From Pseudomonas ovata (GTDB lineage: Bacteria > Pseudomonadota > Gammaproteobacteria > Pseudomonadales > Pseudomonadaceae), in the NCBI RefSeq assembly GCF_003131185.1, contig NZ_QFFU01000019.1:1-64000 (forward strand): a DNA stretch of 64,000 nt. The letters are read 5' to 3'. Both the position numbers and the translations under genes were made by a program. Numbering within the stretch: the stretch's first letter is position 1; the number at the start of each line of letters is the position of its first letter. The notes beneath the pieces are model-generated. The model had not been told where the DNA came from, made no database searches, and saw only the letters and a program-made list of their open reading frames with translations. Positions 41,008 through 48,595 of this stretch are shown piece by piece.

Positions 41008-41681
41008 GGATGCTGTTCCACGCGGTAGCCGACACCGCGAATCGTGCGGATCAGCCCGCTGGAGAACTTCTTGCGCAGATGATGAATATGCACTTCCAGG
41101 GTGTTGCTCTCGGCTTCATCGTTCCAGCCATACAGCAACTGGGTCAGGCGTTCACGGGTCATGACCCGGCCGGGCGGTGAAAGCAGTTCGTGCAGCAGTT
41201 GGTATTCCTTGGGCGTCAGTGCCACCGCGCTGCCCTGGTAGGTGACCTGCTGGGTGCCGGGGTCCAGGCTGATGCCCGCGTGCTGGATCAGCGCGCTGGC
41301 CCGCCCGGCACTGCGGCGCAACAAGGCGCGCAGCCTGGCCTTGAGTTCGGCCAGGTCGAAGGGTTTGATCAGGTAGTCGTCGGCGCCGGCATCCAGCCCT
41401 GCGATCCGGTCTTCGGTGGCGTCCCGGGCGGTCAGAATCAGCACCGGCAACGCCGAGCCGCTGTGGCGCAGCCGGCGTAGCACTTCCAGGCCATCCAGGC
41501 GTGGCAGGCCCAGGTCCAGCACGGCAAGGTCGAACGTCTCGCTGAGCAGGGCATGCAGGGCCAGGCTGCCGTCCTCAATCCAGTCCACCGTATAGCCTTC
41601 ACGGCCCAGCGCCTGATGAATGCCTTGCCCCAGTGCCACGTCGTCTTCGATCAGTAATAGCCGCACTGCAGCTCCTGTCAT
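41004..41681 (-). CDS. OmpR-family response regulator
   Basis: This 225-residue regulator has a receiver domain (1-120; phosphorylated Asp in DLAVLDLGLPRLDG, Lys in YLIKPFD) and an OmpR winged helix (130-222; SNTLEVHIHHLRKKF, RTIRGVGYRV). It is related to PmrA/QseB. It overlaps the TPR gene and the kinase gene by four bases each. A CTTAAT-N5-CTGAAG direct repeat before the first gene resembles PmrA-type boxes, so it may autoregulate the operon. Confidence 0.92.
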   Translation of the reverse strand: MTGAAVRLLLIEDDVALGQGIHQALGREGYTVDWIEDGSLALHALLSETFDLAVLDLGLPRLDGLEVLRRLRHSGSALPVLILTARDATEDRIAGLDAGADDYLIKPFDLAELKARLRALLRRSAGRASALIQHAGISLDPGTQQVTYQGSAVALTPKEYQLLHELLSPPGRVMTRERLTQLLYGWNDEAESNTLEVHIHHLRKKFSSGLIRTIRGVGYRVEQHP

Positions 41682-42322
41682 GTGTTCTTGTTCAGCTCTG
41701 CCAGCAACGCCTCGATGTCCTGGCGCCGGCCGGCATCGGCATTTTCACGCCCTGGTCGTGGCGGCGCCTGCAAAGCTTTCTGCAAGGCGGCACGGGCCTG
41801 ATCGTAGTGTTTCTGACGGTAGAGGTGATCACCCCAGAAGTACAGGCTGTCGATGCCATTGGGGTTGAGTTTCAGGGCTTGCTGCAGCAGTTGCCCGGCC
41901 TTGTCGGCATCGCCGAAGCCGACCGGCCAGCCAGGCACGCGGTCATAAAGGGCCGCCAGGCTGGTGTAGGCCGAGCCTTGCAGGGCTGTCGGGTCCAGGC
42001 TCAGGGCTTTTTCCAGGTCGGCCTTGGCGGTCTTGACCTTGCTCAAGGCACCCAAGCCGCCCTGTGCGCCTGCCCAGCTGCTGGTGACGATACCGGACCA
42101 GATCCAGGCTTCTGCTGCAGTGGGACGGTCATGGGTAAAGGCGGCGGTCTGGCTGGCGAGTTGTTCGAACGCGTCGGCTTTCTGCCCGGCGCCAGTGCTG
42201 TACTGGATGACCGCCCAGCGTTGCTGGATATCGGCCAGGCGTTGCTGGTCACCGGTGTCCAGCGCGGCCCAGGCGCTCTGGCTCAGCAGGCCGATCAGGG
42301 TGCAGATGGCGAGTCTTTTCAT
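41678..42322 (-). CDS. periplasmic TPR-repeat protein
   Basis: This 214-residue protein has a signal peptide (MKRLAICTLIGLLSQSAWA, cleavage about residue 19). TPR-like helices follow, with motifs AKADLEKALSLDPTALQGSAY and GQLLQQALKLNPNGIDSLYF. It resembles TRAP-T-associated TatT-like repeat proteins. It probably scaffolds a periplasmic complex, possibly with the sensor domain of the kinase encoded next to it. It overlaps the SDR and regulator genes by four bases each, so it belongs to the operon. Confidence 0.75.
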   Translation of the reverse strand: MKRLAICTLIGLLSQSAWAALDTGDQQRLADIQQRWAVIQYSTGAGQKADAFEQLASQTAAFTHDRPTAAEAWIWSGIVTSSWAGAQGGLGALSKVKTAKADLEKALSLDPTALQGSAYTSLAALYDRVPGWPVGFGDADKAGQLLQQALKLNPNGIDSLYFWGDHLYRQKHYDQARAALQKALQAPPRPGRENADAGRRQDIEALLAELNKNT

Positions 42323-43128
42323 GATTCAAGGCGCTCCTTGGCAGGTTTCTGGCTCAGGTGACGAATCAGCGGCAAGTGCTTGCGCAGACCACGATCCACC
42401 AGGTGTGGAAGCAAGGCGTTCAGGCGCACGAAGAACCGCTCGGGCCAGCCCAGGTAAAGGTCGCGGTAGTCGCTGTCAATGGCGTGGAGCACGGCCGAGG
42501 CCACATGCTGCGGCTCATCGACACCCGACTTGAGGGCGTCATTGAGTGCCTCGGCGGCCGGACTGTTCATGCTGGTGCGGGTTGCGCGCGGGGCGACGTA
42601 CAGCACCTTGACGTGGGTGTCGGCCAGCTCTCGGCGCAAGGCTTCGGAGAAGCCGCGCAGGGCGAATTTACTGGCGCTGTAGGTGGCATAGCCGGGGTAG
42701 GCGATGGAGCCGTAGGTCGACCCAACGTTCACCACCCGGGCGTGCTCGGCCTGGCGTAGCAGCGGCAACAAGGTGCGCGTCAGGCAGATGGGCGCGCTGA
42801 TATTGAGCGCCAGCATGGCGTGGATCTCGTCGTCGTCCAGGTGTTCGAGCATCGCAAAGCGATTGACCCCGGCTGCGTTGATCAGCAGGTTGATGCCACC
42901 GCTGGCCTGCGCTGCCAGCAGGATCCGCTGCCGGTCGGCTGCCTGGGTCAGGTCCGCTTCGATCCAGGCCAGGTGCTGTGGGTAACACTGCAACAGCGGC
43001 TCCAGGCTTTCGCGCCGGCGCGACACGGCCATCACCCTGGCGCCCTTGGCGCACAGGGCGGTCGCAATGGCCAGGCCGATGCCGCCACTGGCACCGGTCA
43101 GTACCACGCGGGTATCACTCAGGCGCAT
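42319..43128 (-). CDS. short-chain dehydrogenase/reductase (SDR)
   Basis: This 269-residue classical SDR has the cofactor motif VLTGASGGIGLAIA (residues 9-22), ADLT, NNAG-equivalent LINAAGVNRF and the catalytic Ser/Tyr/Lys in NVGSTYGSIAYPGYATYSASKFAL-type spacing (Ser about 141, YSASK). It should reduce or oxidise an acyl-derived carbonyl or alcohol with NAD(P)H. The start at 43128 is set by GGAGGG seven bases upstream and overlaps the diiron-oxidase gene by 14 bases. Confidence 0.88.
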   Translation of the reverse strand: MRLSDTRVVLTGASGGIGLAIATALCAKGARVMAVSRRRESLEPLLQCYPQHLAWIEADLTQAADRQRILLAAQASGGINLLINAAGVNRFAMLEHLDDDEIHAMLALNISAPICLTRTLLPLLRQAEHARVVNVGSTYGSIAYPGYATYSASKFALRGFSEALRRELADTHVKVLYVAPRATRTSMNSPAAEALNDALKSGVDEPQHVASAVLHAIDSDYRDLYLGWPERFFVRLNALLPHLVDRGLRKHLPLIRHLSQKPAKERLES

Positions 43129-43789
43129 GGGTTGGCCCTCCATCCTGTGGAAGACTGCGGAACATGTCGGCATACAACCGATAGACCACTCTGGAGGCAT
43201 GGATCACGGCGGCCTGGTCGTGTGGATCTTCCAGGCGGTCCATCAACTGGCGATAGGTCTGCATGTGTTCGATATCCAGCGAGCCATGGGAGTTGAGGTA
43301 GCTGAACGCCGTGTCCGGCAGGTCAAGGTGAGCCTGGATGCTGCCAGCGGCGTGGGTGGCCAGCGCAATGCTGGTGCCTTCGAGCACGTTGACCATGCCG
43401 AACAGGCCCACCGGATTGCCACGGGCGATCAGGTCGTAGAGGTAGCTGACCATCAACTCGACAGGCAGGTCTGGCTGGCCTTCGCGCACGGCCACCTTGT
43501 CGCCCCCGCAGGCTGCGATATCGTTGAGCACCCAGGCCTCGTGGCCGTACTCGTCCTCGATATAGTCGCAGACCGCCTTGCGCAGCCATTCCAGGCGCGA
43601 CGGCAGGCGTGCACCGCAAGCCATCATCAGCGGCACGGTATGGCGTACATGGTGATAGGCCTGTACCAGAAAGGCCCGGTAACTGATCAGGCTCACCTTG
43701 CCCGCGAGGGCATCGCGGATGACCGGCAGGTCGAACAGGGCCTGGCGTTCATGCCGGGTCGCTTGTTGCAGCGTATCGAAAAAGCTCAT
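43115..43789 (-). CDS. haem-oxygenase-like diiron oxidase (HDO/TenA-PqqC fold)
   Basis: This 224-residue all-helical protein is of the iron-containing redox enzyme family. The six metal ligands expected of HDOs can be placed: Glu80 and His83 (DEYGHEA), Glu137 (NVLEGTS), and His168, Asp172 and His175 (SHGSLDIEHMQT). Family members decarboxylate fatty acids to alkenes, N-oxygenate or cleave C-C bonds using O2. The neighbouring AMP ligase and SDR suggest an acyl substrate. Its ATG overlaps the ligase stop as ATGA. Confidence 0.8.
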   Translation of the reverse strand: MSFFDTLQQATRHERQALFDLPVIRDALAGKVSLISYRAFLVQAYHHVRHTVPLMMACGARLPSRLEWLRKAVCDYIEDEYGHEAWVLNDIAACGGDKVAVREGQPDLPVELMVSYLYDLIARGNPVGLFGMVNVLEGTSIALATHAAGSIQAHLDLPDTAFSYLNSHGSLDIEHMQTYRQLMDRLEDPHDQAAVIHASRVVYRLYADMFRSLPQDGGPTHAPE

Positions 43790-45267
43790 GGTGCGATTTC
43801 CTCGGGCAGATCTTCAGCGGTCAGTAACGGGTGATAGCGTTCGATGATGGCGTCGCGGCGTGGGCGACCGTTGGCGGTCAGCAGGCCGTTACCGGGCGTA
43901 AAGGGCTGGTCCAGGCGGCTCCAGCGGTGAATCCGGGCATAGTCGGGCAGTGCATGGTTGGCGTGTGCCACGGCGGTAGCCAGTTGTTCGTCCGAACAGT
44001 CCGGCAGGCAGGGCCAGAGCAGCGCATGGTTGCGCGGCATGGCTTCACCATGGACAAAGGCCTGGGCGATTACACCGCGCTGGGTCAATTCGGCCTCGAC
44101 CCATTCCGGGTTCACGTTGCGACCGAAACTGGTGATGAACTGGTACTTCTTGCGCCCCTTCAGGTACAGGAAGCCGTCGCTGTCCAGCTCACCCAGATCC
44201 CCGCTGGGCCACCATTCGTCCGTGCGAGGCGGCTCGCCAAGGTAGCCAAGCATGAGCGCACCCTTGATCAGCACTTCACCATCGTCGGCCAGGCGCACCT
44301 GCAGGTGCGGCAGTGGTCGTCCTGCGCTGCCGGGGCGGCAGGCCTGCGGCTGGTTCAGGCACACCACCGAAGCGCATTCCGATAGCCCGTAGCCTTCGTA
44401 CAGCGGCATGCCGAGCCGCTGCGCGCGCATCAGCAACGCCGTGGACACCCGTGCACCGCCCACCGCCGCAAAGCGCAAGGTGGTGGGGTTGAAGGCCCGT
44501 TGTTCGGCGGCACTGACCAACAGCAACAGCAGTTGCGGCACCAGGATCACACTTTCTGGCGCGCGCTCGACCAGCACCTTCAACAAGCGCGGCGCATCGA
44601 CGCTTGAGGCGCCCTGGATGCCGAGGGTCTGCAGGCCGGGCACGCTCAGTGTCGCCCCGGCCAGCAAGGCGGCGTAGCACCCCAGGTTCTCCAGCAGCAC
44701 AGCCAGCGGCAACAGCGCCAGGTGATGGCGCGGCTCAGTGAGGGCGCAGGCCTCGTGCAGGGCGCTGGCCACCCTCAGCAGACTGGCGGCGCTCAGGCAC
44801 ACCCCTTTGGGCGTGCCCGTGGTCCCCGAGGTGAAAGTCAGTTTGGCGGTGCCTGCGGGCATCAGGCTGTCGGTGGCACAGGATCGGTGCCAGAAGTCGC
44901 CGCGCCGTGTGTAGCCGGCCGCCTGCAGCTCGGTGGCGAGGGCCGGTTCGGCAATTACCAGGCTGGCCGCGCTTCGGACCAGGCAATGCTGGCGCTGGGC
45001 CGGGGTGAAGAAGCCCGGCAATGGCACACACGTGAGGCCTTCCAGCAACAGGGCCAGGTCCCACAGCATGGCCTCCACGCCGTTGTCCAGCGCCAGGGCG
45101 ACCACCCTGGCGTCTTCGGCGCGCAGCCGTTGCTGCCGGTGCGTCACCTCGGCATACAGGGCGGCATAGTCCAGTTTCAGGTCATCGCCCCAGAGGGCGA
45201 GGGCATGGGGCGTGCATTCAGCGTGCGCTTGCAGTGCCAGGTGGAACTGTTCCAGTTCAGGCGACAT
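43786..45267 (-). CDS. AMP-dependent synthetase/ligase (acyl-CoA synthetase-like)
   Basis: This 493-residue ANL-superfamily enzyme has core motifs TFTSGTTGTPKGVCLS (A3, about residue 160), YEGYGLSECASV (A5), PSGDLGELDSDGFLYLKGRK (A7-A8) and a shortened C-terminal subdomain. The A10 lysine, normally in a GK motif, is replaced by Arg in LLTANGRPRRDAI. It should adenylate a carboxylic acid, but CoA ligation may be altered. The protein is shorter than typical long-chain acyl-CoA synthetases. It overlaps the hemolysin-type gene by 11 bases. Confidence 0.85.
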   Translation of the reverse strand: MSPELEQFHLALQAHAECTPHALALWGDDLKLDYAALYAEVTHRQQRLRAEDARVVALALDNGVEAMLWDLALLLEGLTCVPLPGFFTPAQRQHCLVRSAASLVIAEPALATELQAAGYTRRGDFWHRSCATDSLMPAGTAKLTFTSGTTGTPKGVCLSAASLLRVASALHEACALTEPRHHLALLPLAVLLENLGCYAALLAGATLSVPGLQTLGIQGASSVDAPRLLKVLVERAPESVILVPQLLLLLVSAAEQRAFNPTTLRFAAVGGARVSTALLMRAQRLGMPLYEGYGLSECASVVCLNQPQACRPGSAGRPLPHLQVRLADDGEVLIKGALMLGYLGEPPRTDEWWPSGDLGELDSDGFLYLKGRKKYQFITSFGRNVNPEWVEAELTQRGVIAQAFVHGEAMPRNHALLWPCLPDCSDEQLATAVAHANHALPDYARIHRWSRLDQPFTPGNGLLTANGRPRRDAIIERYHPLLTAEDLPEEIAP

Positions 45268-45934
45268 GGCTGCACTCCGTCCTGCAGGTCGGCAGGCCCA
45301 GGCGATTGAACAGCCCGATGTTGCGCAGATGATCGAAGCCTGCGCGAATATTGCCCACATGCACCTGTGGCTGGCTCTGGTAGTAACTGCCCCAGGCGTG
45401 TCGCTCCTCGCCGAGGCGAAGCGGGTCGGCAGGGCCCAGACTCTGTGGCTTGAGCCCCAGGCGGTGAAAGCTGTTCACCAGTCCCCTGCTGCCCGTGAAC
45501 GCGACCCACTCCAGGCCGCCCATGGCGAGCAGGTAAGTGATGGCAATGATGCTCAGCCGGGCGCTGCCGGTGTCGGCGGCAGCCAGGTTGCCCACCTCGA
45601 CCAGGGTGTGGCGTTCGACGGGTTGCTGGTCGGGACGGCTGATCAGCGTTTGCAGGGCCGCATCCACGTAGTGCTCCAGAAACAGCGGCCCGCGGCTGGC
45701 CAGTCGCACGCCGGCCACTGCGCAGAGGGCGCCATCGGTATCGCTTATGCCGAACAGCTCGGGCATGAAGTGCTGGATGCGGGCGCCATGGGCCTTTTCA
45801 AAGCGCGTCTGGATAAACCTTTCGTACAGACTGCGCTGCATGTCGTCGGGCAGGACACGGCTCAGGGTCAGAGGCGTATCGGATAGCGCACCGAAGTGCA
45901 GGGGCAGCGGGATATTCCAGTCGAAATCGGGCAT
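45257..45934 (-). CDS. thermostable-hemolysin family protein (GNAT/LuxI-like fold)
   Basis: This 225-residue protein has the thermostable-hemolysin domain. It reads SLYERFIQTRFEKAHGARIQ, LFGISDTDGALCAVAGVRLA, VEVGNLAAADTGSARLSIIA and GSRGLVNSFHRLGLKPQSLG. The last segments resemble the acyl-CoA-binding part of GNAT acyltransferases and autoinducer synthases, with which the family shares a clan. It is therefore more likely an acyltransferase than a haemolysin. It is the first gene of the operon. Start 45934 has GGGAGG about ten bases before it. A direct-repeat box lies at 45984. Confidence 0.8.
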   Translation of the reverse strand: MPDFDWNIPLPLHFGALSDTPLTLSRVLPDDMQRSLYERFIQTRFEKAHGARIQHFMPELFGISDTDGALCAVAGVRLASRGPLFLEHYVDAALQTLISRPDQQPVERHTLVEVGNLAAADTGSARLSIIAITYLLAMGGLEWVAFTGSRGLVNSFHRLGLKPQSLGPADPLRLGEERHAWGSYYQSQPQVHVGNIRAGFDHLRNIGLFNRLGLPTCRTECSHVA

Positions 45935-45983
45935 GGGGCATCGCCTCCCGGGCGTTAAGTGGGGAGGAGTATTCGAGGGAATT

Positions 45984-46000
45984 CTTAATGCAGTCTGAAG
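45984..46000 (-). promoter_or_regulatory. PmrA-like direct-repeat box upstream of the seven-gene operon
   Basis: On the plus strand CTTAAT-gcagt-CTGAAG and on the minus strand CTTCAG-actgc-ATTAAG give two half-sites with a 5-bp gap, the architecture bound by PmrA/QseB-type regulators. It is centred 58 bases upstream of the first start codon. The operon encodes such a regulator as its sixth gene. Confidence 0.45.
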
Positions 46001-46079
46001 ATGGCCGGACGCGCCCACCCGGTGTCACTGACAAAACGCCAAGGCGGCACGCTGTCGCGCAGCAAAACATGGGTCCGGT

Positions 46080-46295
46080 AGCGCGCTTGCCGGTATGCCG
46101 GACCACGGCGACCGGCTGCGTTGGCCGTCGTAAATGTGTGGCGTATTGCAGATCTCTGCGAGCGCTTCGCACTCGATCGCCGGCAAGCCGCCTCCCACAG
46201 TATCGTGCCAGGCCCGAAATCCAGGGCGACATCACACCTGTGGGAGGCTGCTCGGCTGCGGGCGGCGATCCGACGGTGAGGCCGGTAGGGGCGAC
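46080..46295. repeat. BIMEs upstream of the operon: type A followed by type C arms
   Basis: An A-family copy (gcgcttgccggtatgccggac ... gatcgccggcaagc, 46085-46196) is followed by C-type arms (gccgcctcccacag, ctgtgggaggctgctc) and ggcgatccgacggtgaggcc. The A copy carries the extra gccggacca insert also seen at 48284 and 61290. This fills the gap to the convergent zinc-binding gene. Confidence 0.75.
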
Positions 46296-46311
46296 GCCTA
46301 TGCCGTGTCAG

Positions 46312-46749
46312 TCAGCCCTCGCCAGCAGAGCACTGCATCTGTTCACGTATCTCCTGTGCCGTCCGCCCTCGGGTCTCTACCTTCGAGCCTTGTGCCTGCA
46401 ACCGGGTAATTTCCTCCTCGGTCAGCCCCAGCTCACGCAAGCCCTCCAGCCATTGCTGAAAGCGCTTGGGCGCGGTCTGCCGGGCGTTGGGCCCCTTGGC
46501 CCGCAAACACGCCTCACACCTGTCCCCCGGGTGCGGCCTGGCGGCCCAAGTGCCCGGTCGCCGGTATTCATAGCGGCCACACTCGCAGCGGCACAGCCAC
46601 AGCGTGCCTTTGCCCGAGCGGCTGGCGCGATACCAGGCAATGGCCGTCATCTTGCCGCGTTGCCTGCCGGTGTAGTCCGTGGCCTGCGCCGGGCGCGGTG
46701 AGAGGCTGGGCAGCGTGTCGAAACCCGGGTGCGCGTTGGAAGGGTTCAT
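46312..46749 (-). CDS. zinc-finger-like protein of unknown function
   Basis: This 145-residue protein starts at 46749, where GGAGG lies five bases ahead. The core MTAIAWYRASRSGKGTLWLC leads into a metal-binding pattern CRCECGRYEYRRPG ... RCEACLRAKG (Cys-x-Cys-x-Cys and Cys-x2-Cys), so it probably binds zinc and nucleic acid. The C-terminus is a charged helix ending SAGEG. It overlaps the preceding gene's stop as ATGA. No family name is recognised, but proteins with this core recur in pseudomonads near prophage-like genes. Confidence 0.6.
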   Translation of the reverse strand: MNPSNAHPGFDTLPSLSPRPAQATDYTGRQRGKMTAIAWYRASRSGKGTLWLCRCECGRYEYRRPGTWAARPHPGDRCEACLRAKGPNARQTAPKRFQQWLEGLRELGLTEEEITRLQAQGSKVETRGRTAQEIREQMQCSAGEG

Positions 46750-47030
46750 ACGCGCCTCCATTGGCGCGCAATGCCGATCAGCGCTCGACCGATCTGGCCG
46801 TTGTTGATCGTATGGCCATGCACGAAGTCGTCGGCCGAGGCGAGTGGGCGGGCCTGCACCGTGGCGTCGGCGCTGGCGATCAAGGCGCTTGCAAGCTCGG
46901 CCTCGGCGGCCGTCAGGAAGGGGCCGAGCAATGGCCCGGTTACCTTGGGATGATGGACAAAGAACAGCTCGGTGGCTTTTTTCGGGCAAGCCGATCCCGT
47001 TGGCGCTGAAGCGCCGTTTTTATTGTTCAT
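46746..47030 (-). CDS. 94-aa protein of unknown function (DUF3077-like context)
   Basis: This 94-residue protein (start MNNKNGASAP, then ATELFFVHHP, LTAAEAELASALIASADATV) is mostly helical with no clear motif. Its stop overlaps the next ATG (ATGA), so the two genes are coupled. A long structured leader with paired repeats precedes it (47125-47450). It resembles small Pseudomonas proteins of the DUF3077 type, but I cannot confirm membership. Confidence 0.5.
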   Translation of the reverse strand: MNNKNGASAPTGSACPKKATELFFVHHPKVTGPLLGPFLTAAEAELASALIASADATVQARPLASADDFVHGHTINNGQIGRALIGIARQWRRV

Positions 47031-47124
47031 GAGGTTTTCCGCTGGCCCTGCGGCCTGGAATGCAGCACATCATCGCGGTCACCAGGAGGGTGAGGCGATC
47101 CCGTTGTGTCAGGGGGTGATCTGG

Positions 47125-47193
47125 CTACGCCGGGGCGGTATGGGCCAGGCGTGGGTTCAGGGGGCTTTGTCTGGATGCAGGCAAGAACGTCAT
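47125..47193 (-). CDS. 22-codon leader peptide candidate
   Basis: A short frame encodes MTFLPASRQSPLNPRLAHTA plus two residues. It has a good ribosome-binding site (AGGAG, seven bases before ATG). It lies 95 bases before the 94-aa gene inside a highly structured leader. It could be a regulatory leader peptide or simply untranslated. Confidence 0.35.
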   Translation of the reverse strand: MTFLPASRQSPLNPRLAHTAPA

Positions 47194-47203
47194 TGGAAGG
47201 CTC

Positions 47204-47444
47204 CTATCGTTGAGGAACTGCCACGGTTCGCCGTCAAACGAATAAGGGTGGCAGTTGTGCGCGGGTTGACGGACCAGGACGATAGGACCCGGCAGACCGT
47301 GAGGTCTCCCGCGCACAACCGCCATAACAGAATATGCGGGCACAAAAAAAGCGCCTGCAATCGTGATGGGGGGCGCCTGTGCGCCTATCGTTGGTCGGGC
47401 CGTCAAACCCGGTCACTGGATTTACAGCGACAGTCGAACGATAG
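47204..47444 (-). promoter_or_regulatory. structured leader with CTATCGTT repeats and terminator-like hairpin
   Basis: The motif CTATCGTT (or its complement) occurs four times as two opposed pairs: 47204 and 47279, 47385 and 47437. A perfect 12-bp inverted repeat (gttgtgcgcggg at 47254, cccgcgcacaac at 47308) stands between. On the minus strand a GGCGC/GCGCC stem followed by seven T (47341-47382) looks like an intrinsic terminator ahead of the genes. A second, divergent copy of the outer part lies at 48100-48190. Confidence 0.5.
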
Positions 47445-47515
47445 CTGCGAGAGGACGTGTGTGCAACCGGAAGCGCGCTGATACAGCGCTTTCGTACAGC
47501 ACGCATCGGACCGCC

Positions 47516-47625
47516 GTAGGAGCGCGCTTGCCCGCGACCGAGTGCGTAGCGCTCGCAAAATTTGTGTGGCCGCTGAAAATTTACGACTGCTAACGCAGCC
47601 GGTCGCGGGCAAGCGCGCTCCTACG
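47516..47625. repeat. BIME (REP pair), type A
   Basis: Arms gtaggagcgcgcttgcccgc and gcgggcaagcgcgctcctac enclose the centre with tgtgtggccgctgaaaattt and acgactgctaacgcagc. This is the cleanest copy of the family in the window and lies between the structured leader and the cupin gene. Confidence 0.9.
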
Positions 47626-47655
47626 GCAGCGGTCCGGAGCGGCTGGATGACGCTG

Positions 47656-47955
47656 TCATTGTGCGTCGACCAGAAACAGCGTCCCGTAGCTTCCCTTGAG
47701 CACTCTGTGCTGTTTTCCGGCGGGGACGACATGAAAATCCCCTGCGCGCATGACTATCACTTCTCCTTCGACTTCAAGGCTCATTTGCCCGTCGATGAGT
47801 AGAAGCGCCTCATCAAATTCATTGTGGGTTTCATAGGGAATGCCATTCGCATCCATTCGGATAACTTTAAGATTGGCGCCTCCGGTCGTGCCAAGAATGC
47901 GCGATCGCCATGCGTCTGGCAGCAAAGCCGCTTCCTCGACCAGATTCCTTGCCAT
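47656..47955 (-). CDS. small cupin-domain protein
   Basis: This 99-residue single cupin has the first motif GIPYETHNEFDEALLLIDGQ and the second motif GDFHVVPAGKQHRVL, supplying His/Glu metal ligands. Such proteins are isomerases, sensors or small-molecule binding proteins. The start follows AGGAAAT by four bases. Its upstream DNA carries the second copy of the leader repeat, then tRNA-Phe. Confidence 0.85.
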   Translation of the reverse strand: MARNLVEEAALLPDAWRSRILGTTGGANLKVIRMDANGIPYETHNEFDEALLLIDGQMSLEVEGEVIVMRAGDFHVVPAGKQHRVLKGSYGTLFLVDAQ

Positions 47956-48099
47956 ATTTCCTGCTTATTGTTTATGAGGTGGCTTATAAGTTCGGCCTGA
48001 GTCTATACGGCCAGAACAGGCAGCTTAGAGGAAGCGCCTGAAGTCTGCATAAGATCCATAAGGCATAACCATAGGCGGACACGTGTGCCTGGGGAGTGG

Positions 48100-48190
48100 T
48101 CGGGTCGCGCCGCCCGGTCACTGAATGTGCAGTGACAGGCAAGCCATAGCGGCGAGCGGGTGTGTGCAGCCGCAAACGCGCGGGCATATC
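48100..48190 (-). repeat. divergent copy of the 47395-47500 leader segment
   Basis: Both segments share gtcgg..cg...cccggtcactg, cagtgacag or cagcgacag, catagcggcgag versus gatagctgcgag, and gtgtgtgca.ccg.aa.cgcgc in the same order and orientation. This copy lacks the CTATCGTT motifs. It precedes the cupin gene and looks like a decayed or variant regulatory leader. Confidence 0.55.
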
Positions 48191-48193
48191 AGG

Positions 48194-48313
48194 TAGGAGC
48201 GCGCTCTGCCCGCGACCGAGTGCGCAGCGCTCGCAAAATTTGTGTGGCCGCTGAAAATTTACGACTGCTAACGCAGCCGGTCGCGGTGGTCCGGCATCCC
48301 GGCAAGCGCGCTC
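48194..48313. repeat. BIME, type A with insert variant
   Basis: This is the same as 47516-47625, but the right arm has an added ggtggtccggcatcccggca before caagcgcgctcc. The same insert is present at 46085 (inverted) and 61278. Confidence 0.85.
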
Positions 48314-48353
48314 CAGCGGTCCGGAGCGGCTGGATAAAAATTCCAGGCAACAA

Positions 48354-48376
48354 AAAACCCGCACTGGGCGGGTTTT
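48354..48376 (-). terminator. terminator of tRNA-Phe
   Basis: The hairpin aaaacccgc-actg-ggcgggtttt is followed by a T-rich tract on the minus strand. It lies about 43 bases after the tRNA-Phe 3' end. Confidence 0.8.
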
Positions 48377-48418
48377 CTGTTTGTTCAGATGCTGCATGCA
48401 CCATCTGAATCTTAATGA

Positions 48419-48494
48419 TGGTGCCCAGAGACGGAATCGAACCGCCGACACGGGGATTTTCAATCCCCTGCTCTACCGACTGAGCTATCTGGGC
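48419..48494 (-). tRNA. tRNA-Phe (anticodon GAA), CCA encoded
   Basis: A 76-nt cloverleaf with acceptor GCCCAGA...TCTGGGC, D-arm AGCTCAGTCGGTAGAGC, anticodon loop TTGAAAA and T-arm GCGGTTCGATTCCGT. CCA is encoded at the 3' end. Confidence 0.97.
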
Positions 48495-48504
48495 AACGGG
48501 GCGC

Positions 48505-48533
48505 ATTAAACGTCTTTTTCGGCAGGTCGTCAA
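48505..48533 (-). promoter_or_regulatory. sigma-70 promoter of tRNA-Phe
   Basis: On the minus strand TTGACG (48533-48528) and TTTAAT (48510-48505) are separated by 17 bases, 10 bases before the tRNA 5' end. An A/T tract (UP-element-like) lies just upstream at 48534-48552. Confidence 0.75.
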
Positions 48534-48595
48534 ACTTTTTTTTGAAAAAAATCTGAATCTTTACCGCAGCTTACGTCCGGCACCCCGAAAACCCT

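Noticed and set aside
47125..47406. 93-residue frame covering the structured leader
   Set aside because: Most of it spans inverted repeats and a terminator-like stem; only the last 22 codons have a ribosome-binding site, so only those were listed as a candidate.
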